A stretch of DNA of 57,850 bases from Planctomycetota bacterium (GCA_017993505.1 JAGOMP010000010.1:1-57850); one strand, 5' to 3'; positions 6,951 through 16,420 are shown, numbered from the stretch's first letter. Numbers and translations are program-made. The notes: a model not told the origin generated them from the sequence alone.

Positions 6951-9890
6951 TCATTTTTTCTTCTTATTTTTTTTCTTTTTCTTATTGCTTGTCTCGTTTT
7001 TCTGATCGTTTATTTCGTTATTTTTTTTCTTTTTCTTATTGCTTGTCTCGTTTTTCTGATCGTTTATTTCGTTATTTTTCTTCTTTTTCTGATCGTTTGT
7101 CTCGTTTTTCTGATCGTTTATTTCGTTTTTAATATTTCCTAATTTTTCTACTATATTGCTCCATGTTTGAATGATGGATTTTGAATATTGAATGGTACGT
7201 TTCCCTCTTGGATGTTGAAATTCGTTTCTGCATGTTATCAAGGAATGCATCTTGTTAATTTCCTCTTTTGTCAGATATAGAGATATTTTTTTATCTTTTA
7301 ATAGATCAAATGTGGATCTATTTTTTGTTTCTAATATTTTGTTTAATTCATATTCAAGTCTTACATGTAGATTGCATATTGCATCTTTGTATTTTGACTG
7401 TGTTATCAATTGTTCAATATATTTCTTATCTATTTTTTGAGGATTTTTAGATGCTTCTTTTTCAATCATGATCACTTCTTGAATATCTGTATATCTTTGC
7501 ATGAGTTCTTCAAATTGTTGAAATTGCACGTTTTCAGGATATTTATATGTTTTTAATCTTGTAAAGATTCCTGATGCATTTTCCATTGTTTTTAGAAACT
7601 TGTCATTGTCATCTAATTTTGGCAAATCTTTTAATGGATAGGTAATTCCTGTGATTTTCTGTAACTCGGGAATTATTTTTTTAAAATGTATAGTATCTTT
7701 TAATTTTTCTACTATGCTTTCTACTACATTGCACCATGTTTGAATGATTTTTTCAGAATATTGAACTTCGCGTTTTTCCTTAGGATGTTGAAATTCGTTT
7801 CTGCATATTCTTAAGGAATGCATCTTGTTGCTTTCCTCTTCTGTCAGATATAGAGATATTTTTTTATCTTTTAATAGATCAAATGTGGATATATTTTTTG
7901 TTTCTAATATTTTGTTTAATTCATATTCAAGTCTTACATGTAGATCGCATATTGCATCTTTGTATTTTGATTTTGATATCAATTGTTCAATATATTTCTT
8001 ATCTATGTTTTGAGGATTTTTAGATGCTTCTTTTTCAATCATGATCACTTCTTTAATATCTATATATCTTTGCATGAGCAATTCAAAGTATTGAAATTGT
8101 TCGACTGCATGGTGCTTATAATTTTTTATTTTTCGAAAGTTTTCAGATGCATTTTCCATTACTTTTAGAAATTCATCATTATTGATATCTAATTTACATA
8201 AATCTTCTGGATTAATAATCCCTGTGAGTTTCCGTAACTCGGAGATGCTTTTTCCAAAAAGTGTAAACCAGCTTCCTAGTTTACTTTTTCCTGTAATACT
8301 TTTTCCATCTAAAATCTTTTGACAATATATTGTAAATGCATTGAATAATGTCAACACTATGTCTATATTGTAGTCAAGTTCTTCTAATTTTTCATATGCA
8401 GTTACGTCATCAATGTTATTTTCTTTTATTTTTTGAGAGATACGTTTTAGATAGTTTAATGGTGATAAATTTAAAATTTTGTTGAGTTTTTGACCACATT
8501 CATCTTGATCTTTTACATTATTTAATGTTATTTCATTGCATAATGCTTCAAATAATCTCTCGACAAATATACTTTGGATGGATTTCCATTCCTTAATTTT
8601 AATGAATTGTTCGTTTAATTTGAAAAATGTATCTATTTGTTGATAGAGGCTCTTTTGTTTTCTCAATGCATTTTCTACAAACTGGTCAATATAGTCTTTG
8701 CATTTAGATATTTCTGTGATTTTCTTAATAATATCTACTTTGGTGTTCCATTCTTCTACATCGATGCATTGTAAACATATTTCTCTTAAAACAAGGTTTT
8801 TAATTTCTTCTGACAATTGTTGGATGAGAATCAAGTTGATGTTACATTTGCCAGAATAGCCTTCAACTTCTATTGAAAAATTTCCTGGAATTATACTATA
8901 TAAATTGTTTTTATTAAAAAAGCAAATTTGACTCTCTATTCCACATTTTTGAAAGATTTCTAAAGCTTCTGTTTGACTTATAGAACATTCACTTTCTGTC
9001 ATTGTTTCCGTGGAAGAGAATGATAATTGATTGGGCTTGTTTATAACATTGTTAAATTCAGAAGGAAAATTGATTTGAACTATGTTTTGTATTTTTGAAT
9101 ATTCATAATTCTTAATCTTGGATATAATATCTTTGCTAAAAGAGTATCTTTTTTTAGCCATAATCATTTTTGAAATGATGTCTAAGGAATAATTCTTCTT
9201 TATAAAATTATCTCTATCTTTATCTTTTGCAACAAGATACATTTTTTCATCATCTATGCGAATAGAAATTGCATTATTCACGTCGTATGCCAGTATTTCA
9301 GCTTCTTTATGCTTAAATACTGTAATTCTTTCTTCTTTTTTAAATTCATACAGGCTCATATTATTTTTTATGTACTCTTCAATATCAGCATTATCTAATG
9401 TAATATTACCGATACATGTCTCATCTATTGTTGTGTTCTTTATTTGACATAAATAGTAGTTAAAATCTGAACGAGTGTCTTTTTTTGCTAAGTCATAGTA
9501 GACATCTATTATTTTTTCATCTTCACCAATCGGTATATTTCCTTCTGCCAACATCTTTTTACCTAAATCAGTGAATTCAAAGTTTGATATAGTATACGTA
9601 TCCACATAGTCTCGACTAAATTCTTCGCCTGATTTTATTTTGAAAATCTTGAAATGTATCATACGTATTAGGGCATCGATAAAAATGTCATGGATGTCTA
9701 GTGGAATGCCGAAGTTCTTTAATGTAGCTACAATCTTTTCATCTTTATTTGCAGAATTTGCAATGAGTTCTATTAAAATATAGGCTATTCCAGATGCTTT
9801 TCCAACTTCTATGTATGAGGTGTTGGTTATATATTTTATTAGTGGAAAAAACCATGATGTTTCTACTTTTAATAGATCTTTATTTCCCAT
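6951..9890 (-). CDS. Large helical protein with two tandem HEPN-like domains
   Basis: The protein has 979 residues. The N-terminal ~130 residues look like a winged-helix-like region (FTDLGKKMLAEG near its end); the middle is helical and unrecognised. The C-terminal third holds a duplication of exactly 191 residues (573 bp at DNA level). Each copy has the segment YKDAIC-LHVRLEYELNKIL followed by CRNEFQHP, giving R697-x4-H702 and R888-x4-H893. R-x(4-6)-H, often with Asn after Arg, is the active-site motif of HEPN ribonucleases, so a two-copy HEPN RNase is the best reading (inference). The tail is a Lys/Asn-rich repeat of about 60 residues. The start overlaps the end of the helicase gene by 11 nt, which supports coupling. 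HEPN domains are common effectors in toxin and phage-defence systems. Confidence 0.7.
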   Translation of the reverse strand: MGNKDLLKVETSWFFPLIKYITNTSYIEVGKASGIAYILIELIANSANKDEKIVATLKNFGIPLDIHDIFIDALIRMIHFKIFKIKSGEEFSRDYVDTYTISNFEFTDLGKKMLAEGNIPIGEDEKIIDVYYDLAKKDTRSDFNYYLCQIKNTTIDETCIGNITLDNADIEEYIKNNMSLYEFKKEERITVFKHKEAEILAYDVNNAISIRIDDEKMYLVAKDKDRDNFIKKNYSLDIISKMIMAKKRYSFSKDIISKIKNYEYSKIQNIVQINFPSEFNNVINKPNQLSFSSTETMTESECSISQTEALEIFQKCGIESQICFFNKNNLYSIIPGNFSIEVEGYSGKCNINLILIQQLSEEIKNLVLREICLQCIDVEEWNTKVDIIKKITEISKCKDYIDQFVENALRKQKSLYQQIDTFFKLNEQFIKIKEWKSIQSIFVERLFEALCNEITLNNVKDQDECGQKLNKILNLSPLNYLKRISQKIKENNIDDVTAYEKLEELDYNIDIVLTLFNAFTIYCQKILDGKSITGKSKLGSWFTLFGKSISELRKLTGIINPEDLCKLDINNDEFLKVMENASENFRKIKNYKHHAVEQFQYFELLMQRYIDIKEVIMIEKEASKNPQNIDKKYIEQLISKSKYKDAICDLHVRLEYELNKILETKNISTFDLLKDKKISLYLTEEESNKMHSLRICRNEFQHPKEKREVQYSEKIIQTWCNVVESIVEKLKDTIHFKKIIPELQKITGITYPLKDLPKLDDNDKFLKTMENASGIFTRLKTYKYPENVQFQQFEELMQRYTDIQEVIMIEKEASKNPQKIDKKYIEQLITQSKYKDAICNLHVRLEYELNKILETKNRSTFDLLKDKKISLYLTKEEINKMHSLITCRNEFQHPRGKRTIQYSKSIIQTWSNIVEKLGNIKNEINDQKNETNDQKKKKNNEINDQKNETSNKKKKKNNEINDQKNETSNKKKKKNKKKK
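6960..7135 (-). repeat. Tandem repeat coding the Lys/Asn-rich C-terminal tail
   Basis: Units of about 60 bp and smaller subunits (CTGATCGTTTATTTCGTTATTTTT and CTTATTGCTTGTCTCGTTTTT on the plus strand) repeat here in frame. They code for NNEINDQKNETSNKKKKK and shortened variants at the end of the HEPN-like protein. The copies are nearly identical, a sign of recent slippage. Confidence 0.8.
7150..8300 (-). repeat. 573-bp tandem duplication inside the HEPN-like gene
   Basis: Blocks such as TCAGATATAGAGATATTTTTTT recur at 7271 and 7844, an offset of 573 bp (191 codons). DNA similarity is high across the core (about 7200-7560 against 7775-8130), so the duplication is young compared with the rest of the gene. 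Both copies keep the R-x4-H motif. Confidence 0.85.
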
Positions 9891-12800
9891 CTTTCTTGAC
9901 CTCCCCGAGAATGTCTGTTGCTTGTAATAATTTGCCTTTTACTTGAATCGTTCTGATGATTTTTTCATAGACAGGGAATGATGGTATATCTAATTCTTTA
10001 CGTCCATTGATGTCTGGTAAATAAATACGGCTTTTACTCAAGAATTCTTGGGAGCCAATGATTATCAACATACACCTTGCTCTGGAAAATGCAACGTTGA
10101 TTCGTTCATATTGATCTATAAAATCTGAGCTATATCTATTTCCTTTTGGGTTTCTCACCATAGATACTATAATAATATCTCTTTCATCACCTTGGAAATC
10201 ATCTACAGTACTTACTATGAATTTTTCTTCTCTTTTTTGAGATATATTAGAATATTTTTGCCCCTTGCTTTTTTTTCTAATTTCTCTTGCTTGATCTCCA
10301 TATGTGCAGATGATGCCAATACTTTTCCTTTCATCTTTTTTATCATTATTTTGTATTTTTCCTGATTTGATCAGTCTACCATATTCTTCATCTATCCAGG
10401 TAAGTAATTGATGTGCTACTTCTGCTTCTTCTATATTGACAATCGATGAAGAATCTTCTACGCGTGATTCAATCCCTGTGCAATTTACAAAGTATATATG
10501 ATTATCAGGCTCAATAATTGTATTGTTTTTCTTCTTTATTAACAAATGATGTTGTTTAAAGTCATTTTGATTGCTAAGTCCTATGGATAGTCCTTTTTTT
10601 CCGTCTGCACTATAATAAAAATAATTGACAACATCCATAATGTGGCTGTGGCTACGATACTGTTTGTTTAGCATGATTCGGTAAGAATCTGGCACTTGTT
10701 CAAACAATTTTTTAAAAAAGCAAGTCTCATACAATTCTTGGTACTTTTTATTAGTATCAAAATCGATTTTCTCTTCATCAAGACCTACAAAATCATCTTT
10801 TCTCAGATATTTTAAATCATATAAAGGAGGCAACTGTCGATGATCGCCTACTAAAATAACTGTTTTACCGTAAAGAATAGGTATGAGCAAATCTAAAAAA
10901 GAAGATTTACTAACTTCATCAATGATAACTACATCTATTCCTACACTTTTTACATTGATCTCACCCAACTTATATTTTTCTAATGATTCCATGGATCTTT
11001 CATTAAAATATTCTCGACTTGTGCAGGTCATGCCAAACACGTTGGCATTATCAAATAGGTTCTTAGTATAACTTATTCTATCTTCTTCTAGTATCTCTTC
11101 ATCAGATAAATAATCTCGGATTCTTTTATACATAGGAATGTTTGATTTGTTTTCTTTAATTTTTTCTTCTTGATTGTGTTCTATTTCATTCCAATGCTTG
11201 TTGATAATGTCAAGAGCTTTATCAAAATCATTGGCTGGATATTCCTCTAAAATTTCGAATTCATCAAAAAAATCTACTATTTCCTTACGTAATTCTTGTT
11301 GTTTTCGTCTATAATCTGAATATGTTTCATCATGATTTATTTCTTCAATTTGTGATGACAAATCATTTTTGATCTGTTTAATTTCTGTTATTTCGTCATT
11401 GATTTTATTGATTTTTTGATCGAATCCGTTGATTAGATTCTGTATGTCTGATTTTTGTTTCTTTACATATTTTGCAATCTCTGATTTGATCTCGACTAAA
11501 TCTTGTAATATCTTTCCTCTTGTAATACTATTATTAAGTTGATCAGCAGATATAATCGTTGCAACAACGAACGAAGAGTAATCTATATTGTTTTTAGTAT
11601 CTTCTACGTCTTTGAGAGAGATTAATTCTTTTTGTAATTTTTTATATTCACCCTCTTTCCCTTCTATAATTTCATCTGTATCTAGGTCTCTTAATGCTCT
11701 CATTTTAGCACGTAAAGATTCCTTTTGTTGCTCTACACTCAATGCAGTACTATTTTCTCCAATAGTTTTAAATTCTTCTTGTACTTGTTCTAAATCTAAC
11801 TTATATATCGTTTGTATTGTTTCAGAATTATGATTTTTGAAAAAATCATATTTTGATACAATTGAACATAGCTTCTCCATTATTTCATGAAGAACATCTT
11901 TTTTTTCAATATCTTCTTCAAAATCTCCTCTTTCTATACAAGATCGGAGATGAAAATATTTGTCTTTTTCTTCTCCTAGTGGCTGCATCATGCTACGTTT
12001 TTCTTCTATCAGTTCATCTTGAAGTTTTCTTTTGTCTTCTAGTTCTTTCTTTTTGTTTTGGCTATTTTGGCATGAGGTATTTAATTTCAACAGATGATCG
12101 TATCTAAATCTAAGCTCTTTCATCTTATCTTTGAAATTATCTTTCATGTCAACAAAATTTTCATACTGTTGAATTCGTTTGTTGCATCGTTGAACAATGC
12201 TTTCATATAGATTGTCGACTAATTTTTCTGGACTATATTCTGATACCTTCTTACTTTCAGATGGTATTAACCTAAGTGGTCTTATTTCAGGAATTTTAGG
12301 CAATCTTTCAAAAACATTGTCAATTGCTTTATGTGTTTCGCTAGATATGAATACTTTCTTGCCTTGTTTAACGTATTGTGCAGTTGTTTCTGCTATAAAT
12401 TCTGTTTTCCCAGTGCCAGGAGGACCTTGTAATAAAAATAAACTGTTACTTGCTAATGCTTTGCGAACAGCCTCTTTTTGTCTGTCATTTAATCTATTGT
12501 TATACCATTCAATTTCACTCTGTTGTTCAGTTTCTGATTTGCCTAGTGTTTCTGGCATAAATAGATACGATGCTAAAAAAGGATTTTTAACATAGCCTCT
12601 AAAAAAAGAATCTAAAGCTTGTCTTTGTCGTTTTATTTTAGCCTTTTCTGCTTTGTTGTCATATACTAAAAATTTGTATGTAGATAGTTTTTTGTTTAGT
12701 TTTTCTGGGTGAATATCATCAAAATCATCTTCATATTTAAAGTAAATATAAAAATGTCTTTCTGTAAGTTCTAGGTTTCTTTTTTCGATTTCTGTTTGTC

Positions 12801-13839
12801 TTTTGATTTCTATTTGATTTTTCGATTCTATTTTTTCATTTTGAATGTTTTCTTGGTGGGTAAGTTCTAAGAACTCTTTTTTTTGGCTACACCTGTTTCT
12901 AAGGTCTCTTGATTTTGACTCTTCTTGGTTCTTTTTGTATTCACGTTTTAATTTTTCGTTTCTTTGTTCATACCAAGAAGATAATGGAATGTTTTCTATA
13001 TCTTGTACTTCAGAAATTTCTAATTGCTGTATATTTTTTTCATGTTGTAATTCTAGTTCATGAATATCTTCTTCATATTGTAATTCTAGTTTTGCAGTAT
13101 TTTCTTCACGTTTTTTAATATTTTCTTCACGTTGTATTTCTAGTTTTGCAATATTTTCTTCACATTGTAATTCTAGTTCTTTAATTTTCCTTTCTTGTTT
13201 CAGTGTCTTACTTTCTTCGTCTAGTTTTTCAATTTCTTCCTTACATTGTAATTCTAGTTTTGCAATATCTTGTTTCAGTTTTGCAATATTTTCTTCACGT
13301 TGAGTATTTTCCTCTAATTTTTTTAATTCTTCCTCTTTTTTAATTTCTAGTTTTGCAAATTCATATTCTAGTTGTAATTCTAGTTTTGCAAATTCTTCCT
13401 TATATTGTATTTCTAGTTTATTTATATTTTCGTCTAGTTTTGTAAATTTCTCTTCTAGTTGTAATTCTAGTTTTTCAATTTCCTCTTCACGTTTTTTAAT
13501 ATTTTCTTCACGTTGAGTATTTTCCTCTAATTTTTTTAATTCTTCCTCTTTTTTAATTTCTAGTTTTTTGATTTCTTCTTCTAGTTGTAATTCTAGTTTT
13601 TTAATTTCTTCCTTACGTTGTAATTCTAATTTTGCAATATTTTGTTTCAGTTTTGCAATATTTTCTTCACGTTGAGTATTTTCCTCTAATTTTTTTAATT
13701 CTTCCTCTTTTTTAATTTCTAGTTTTTTGATTTCTTCTTCTAGTTTTTTGATTTCTTCTTCTAGTTTTTTGATTTCTTCTTCATATTTCTTTATTTTTTC
13801 ATTTTGTTTTATTTCTAGTCTATTAATTTCCGTGTCCAA
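9880..13839 (-). CDS. UPF1-like superfamily 1 helicase with long coiled-coil front (3' part of a split gene)
   Basis: This frame codes 1,319 residues from a TTG. The first ~280 residues are a highly repetitive coiled coil (IKKLEIKKEEELKKLEE-type heptads). The helicase follows. It has a Q-motif-like LNDRQKEAV, GPPGTGKTE (Walker A, about 469-477), VVIIDEVSK (Walker B, near 972), GDHRQLPP (motif III), a QYRSH segment (motif IV), TVDDFQGDERDIIIVS (motif V) and ERINVAFSRAR (motif VI). This is the full set for SF1B helicases of the UPF1/DNA2 type (AAA_11/AAA_12). A second coiled coil is inserted between Walker A and B (about 550-900). The frame stays open upstream through the GGAA tract to a stop at 13933-13935 without an ATG. 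The true gene therefore probably begins at 15814, and this is its displaced 3' part. Confidence 0.88.
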   Translation of the reverse strand: MDTEINRLEIKQNEKIKKYEEEIKKLEEEIKKLEEEIKKLEIKKEEELKKLEENTQREENIAKLKQNIAKLELQRKEEIKKLELQLEEEIKKLEIKKEEELKKLEENTQREENIKKREEEIEKLELQLEEKFTKLDENINKLEIQYKEEFAKLELQLEYEFAKLEIKKEEELKKLEENTQREENIAKLKQDIAKLELQCKEEIEKLDEESKTLKQERKIKELELQCEENIAKLEIQREENIKKREENTAKLELQYEEDIHELELQHEKNIQQLEISEVQDIENIPLSSWYEQRNEKLKREYKKNQEESKSRDLRNRCSQKKEFLELTHQENIQNEKIESKNQIEIKRQTEIEKRNLELTERHFYIYFKYEDDFDDIHPEKLNKKLSTYKFLVYDNKAEKAKIKRQRQALDSFFRGYVKNPFLASYLFMPETLGKSETEQQSEIEWYNNRLNDRQKEAVRKALASNSLFLLQGPPGTGKTEFIAETTAQYVKQGKKVFISSETHKAIDNVFERLPKIPEIRPLRLIPSESKKVSEYSPEKLVDNLYESIVQRCNKRIQQYENFVDMKDNFKDKMKELRFRYDHLLKLNTSCQNSQNKKKELEDKRKLQDELIEEKRSMMQPLGEEKDKYFHLRSCIERGDFEEDIEKKDVLHEIMEKLCSIVSKYDFFKNHNSETIQTIYKLDLEQVQEEFKTIGENSTALSVEQQKESLRAKMRALRDLDTDEIIEGKEGEYKKLQKELISLKDVEDTKNNIDYSSFVVATIISADQLNNSITRGKILQDLVEIKSEIAKYVKKQKSDIQNLINGFDQKINKINDEITEIKQIKNDLSSQIEEINHDETYSDYRRKQQELRKEIVDFFDEFEILEEYPANDFDKALDIINKHWNEIEHNQEEKIKENKSNIPMYKRIRDYLSDEEILEEDRISYTKNLFDNANVFGMTCTSREYFNERSMESLEKYKLGEINVKSVGIDVVIIDEVSKSSFLDLLIPILYGKTVILVGDHRQLPPLYDLKYLRKDDFVGLDEEKIDFDTNKKYQELYETCFFKKLFEQVPDSYRIMLNKQYRSHSHIMDVVNYFYYSADGKKGLSIGLSNQNDFKQHHLLIKKKNNTIIEPDNHIYFVNCTGIESRVEDSSSIVNIEEAEVAHQLLTWIDEEYGRLIKSGKIQNNDKKDERKSIGIICTYGDQAREIRKKSKGQKYSNISQKREEKFIVSTVDDFQGDERDIIIVSMVRNPKGNRYSSDFIDQYERINVAFSRARCMLIIIGSQEFLSKSRIYLPDINGRKELDIPSFPVYEKIIRTIQVKGKLLQATDILGEVKKDGK

Positions 13840-15814
13840 TTTTGCAATTTCTTCTTCGAAATTCCTTCCTTCCTTCCTTCCTTCCTTCCTTCCTTCCTTC
13901 CTTCCCCACTTCCTTCCTTTTATATTGTTCTTCTAATTTTTTTATTTCACTAGTGCATTTCTTATTAATGTTCTTAACTTTTTTGTCATATTTTTTCCCG
14001 TTCTTGTCTAATTTTTTAATTTCTTGTTCACATTGAGTCTTGATTTTCTGAACTTCTTTTTCATATCTTTTACATTCCTCTGATTCTTTTTCTTTATATG
14101 TAGTCTTAATTTTCTGAACTGCTTCTGTATATCTTTTTTCTATACTTTTGTCGCTATTATTTTTAATATCAGATTCTAGATTTTTATCAAGATTTTCAGA
14201 AAAATTCTGAATGTTTTGTTGCATACTTTTATCTAATTCTTTTTCTTGTTCTTGTCGATAGACTTCCACAAGTGCCTCTATACGTTCTTTATATTTTTCA
14301 TCGATTTGTGTTTCTTTCTGAGATATTTCAAGATCAAAAAATGTATGTATATCATCATGATTGGGGAAGATATCTTCGTGTGTAAAAGCTACTCTACCTC
14401 CAAGATATATCAACTTATTATTATTATTGTCAATTTCTGGTTGCCTATCTGACAATGCAACTTCTGTTTTGCTGAATCGACGTAATTCGCTTTCATATTT
14501 GCTTTTGTTTCCTTTTTCCATTGTTTGATTAATTTCAGCAAGATTTTTTGTAATTTTAATTTTTATCAGTGGAAATTTTGCTAAATTTTTTAGGCACTCT
14601 GGATCATCTTCCGTAGAATTATCTGTATTTTCTGTATCTTTTGTAGGTGGAGCTAAAAGTACGTCTTCTCTATGAGCGAAATTTTCTCTATTGTCTAGCA
14701 AATATGGTGAGTATAACTCTTTATTTTTTCGATATTCTGATTGTTTTATAGAATAAGCATAGAGGAAATTTATATTTTCAATGGCTTCGTTTCTCTGAGA
14801 CTGTACGTCTAGCCAATATTGCCTAAAATTTATATATTTTTTCCATTCATCCCAAACAGCGATTGCTTTTTCAGGATTTTCAATAGGATATACATTTTCA
14901 CACAAAGATAACACTCTATCTCGTGTAAGAAAGGGTTGATATAAATTTCGTCCATCAATACGGTAATCTGGTAAATTTCGTTCTTTTGTTGTGATTGCAC
15001 AGGCAGCTCTGCATTCCATTTTCAATTCACCGAATTTTTTAACATTTGCATCTATTACATCAAGCCCTTTTACAACAAAAGAATGTAAATTTTTTCTAAA
15101 TACTAAATCTCCAATTAGAATTATATCTAATTCTTTGGGAATGATAGAAGAAATAATCTCTGTTTTTTCAGGTCTTAATATCATATTATGGACACTGTCT
15201 TGTCTGTTGTAATTTTGGGAACGCTCAATGTCTCTATCAAAGCTTGGCAATGAAACGTAATACGTACTTTTAATCATCATAGGAAAACATAAATCTACAA
15301 ATTGTCTCAGATCTCTAAGATTTTTGCCATATAGTTTCAATTTATGATGAACTTTTTCAAACTGCATTGTAATAGATTCTCTATACACATCATCATAATT
15401 GTTACTTCCTAGTTCTAGATTTTCAGTAAAATCTAAATAGATATATGTATTGCTACTTTGATTATCAAATTCTCTTTGTGCAGATGCAATGTCTTGGTTA
15501 GTAACTTGTTGTTCAAGTCGCTTGGAAAATTTATCTAGAATGTCATCCTTAAGGCTAGTGAAACGTAAATCCTCATCCTTTAAAATTTTCTCTAAAATTT
15601 CTTTTATTGATGACATATACTCATAATTATTGCTCTTATGACACTGTTTCTCTTTGTACTCTTTCAGTTGCTTATAAAATTTACGGAAACTATTATTTAA
15701 AATGTTATAGAAATCTTCACATAGCTTCTTATCATTGGAATATTTCTTATAAAATTCCTTTAAAATTTCCTCTAAAATTTCTTTTAAAATTACTTCTTCT
15801 TGTATGTCGCTCAT
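13823..15814 (-). CDS. N-terminal part of the split giant helicase gene
   Basis: This frame codes 663 residues. The first ~470 are a mixed globular region I do not recognise, with acidic and aromatic patches (for example YIYLDFTENLEL and a segment around DYRIDGRNLYQPFLTRDR). From about residue 480 it becomes coiled coil, which runs into the KEGRKEGR encoded by the GGAA tract. After the tract the frame ends in 14 unrelated residues. The next frame instead continues with FEEEIAKLDTEINRLEIKQ, a natural continuation of the coiled coil. Removing one GGAA unit, or adding two, joins both frames into one protein of about 1,976 residues. The ATG lies 3 nt after the rdgB stop and uses the GGGAG at the rdgB end as ribosome-binding site. 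Confidence 0.75.
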   Translation of the reverse strand: MSDIQEEVILKEILEEILKEFYKKYSNDKKLCEDFYNILNNSFRKFYKQLKEYKEKQCHKSNNYEYMSSIKEILEKILKDEDLRFTSLKDDILDKFSKRLEQQVTNQDIASAQREFDNQSSNTYIYLDFTENLELGSNNYDDVYRESITMQFEKVHHKLKLYGKNLRDLRQFVDLCFPMMIKSTYYVSLPSFDRDIERSQNYNRQDSVHNMILRPEKTEIISSIIPKELDIILIGDLVFRKNLHSFVVKGLDVIDANVKKFGELKMECRAACAITTKERNLPDYRIDGRNLYQPFLTRDRVLSLCENVYPIENPEKAIAVWDEWKKYINFRQYWLDVQSQRNEAIENINFLYAYSIKQSEYRKNKELYSPYLLDNRENFAHREDVLLAPPTKDTENTDNSTEDDPECLKNLAKFPLIKIKITKNLAEINQTMEKGNKSKYESELRRFSKTEVALSDRQPEIDNNNNKLIYLGGRVAFTHEDIFPNHDDIHTFFDLEISQKETQIDEKYKERIEALVEVYRQEQEKELDKSMQQNIQNFSENLDKNLESDIKNNSDKSIEKRYTEAVQKIKTTYKEKESEECKRYEKEVQKIKTQCEQEIKKLDKNGKKYDKKVKNINKKCTSEIKKLEEQYKRKEVGKEGRKEGRKEGRKEFRRRNCKIGHGN
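13862..13905 (-). repeat. Tetranucleotide tract (GGAA)11 at the frame junction
   Basis: There are eleven perfect TTCC units on the plus strand (GGAA in the sense of the gene), followed by an interrupted CCAC and two more units. They lie inside the reading frame. The upstream frame (first bases congruent to 15814) and the downstream helicase frame differ by exactly one unit. Tetranucleotide tracts of this length are classic slipped-strand switches in bacteria; a read error at the tract is the alternative. Confidence 0.9.
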
Positions 15815-15817
15815 ACT

Positions 15818-16420
15818 TTACTCCCAAGAAAGTTTTGGAAATTCTTCCATAAATTTTTGTAAAGCTTTAGCACGGTGGCTGATTTTGTTTTTTATTTCTG
15901 TGTCGAGTTCTGCGTATGTTTTACCATAACCTTCTACTTCAAATAGGGGATCGTAGCCAAAACCATGGTTGCCTCGAATTTCTGTTATGATATGGCCTGG
16001 ACATTCACCGCGACAAGTAAGAAGTGCTTTGCCTTGGAAGGCAAGGACTGTTACGCAAACAAATTTGGCAGATCGATCTTTTCCTTTGCATGATTGTAGT
16101 TGTTGTAGTATTTTTTCGTTGTTTGCTTTATATTTGCCTTCACCAGATACGCCTGCCCAACGAGCAGAATGGATTCCTGGTTTTCCTTGCAAATGATTGA
16201 TTTCTAGTCCTGTGTCGTCTGCTAAACATGGTAAGCCTGTTGCTTGGGAATAGTAGTTTGCTTTGATGAATGCATTTTCTTGATAATTTGATCCGTTTTC
16301 ATTAGGTTCGTTGTTGATTTTGAATTCAGATAATGTTTTGTATGCACAAAAATTACCTAGAATGGCTTGAATTTCTTCTAGTTTGTGGATGTTATTTGTT
16401 CCAATTAATATTTCTTTCAT
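15818..16420 (-). CDS. rdgB: XTP/dITP diphosphatase (RdgB/HAM1)
   Basis: The enzyme hydrolyses non-canonical purine nucleoside triphosphates (ITP, XTP) to monophosphates and keeps them out of nucleic acids. The 200-residue length is standard. Family motifs are present: GTNNIHKLEEI (residues 7-17), a NAxxKA-type segment ENAFIKANYYS, LADDTGLEI, SARWAG, and the C-terminal FGYDPLF followed by SHRAKAL. The start is ATG at 16420. The stop is 3 nt before the ATG of the island operon, so that operon may be read through from rdgB. A decayed copy of its last ~33 codons sits in front of xdh at 2483. Confidence 0.95.
   Translation of the reverse strand: MKEILIGTNNIHKLEEIQAILGNFCAYKTLSEFKINNEPNENGSNYQENAFIKANYYSQATGLPCLADDTGLEINHLQGKPGIHSARWAGVSGEGKYKANNEKILQQLQSCKGKDRSAKFVCVTVLAFQGKALLTCRGECPGHIITEIRGNHGFGYDPLFEVEGYGKTYAELDTEIKNKISHRAKALQKFMEEFPKLSWE

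Noticed and set aside
13842..14036. Plus-strand open frame rich in FLPSFLPS
   Set aside because: It is the antisense reading of the TTCC tract and the coiled-coil gene; no ribosome-binding site.
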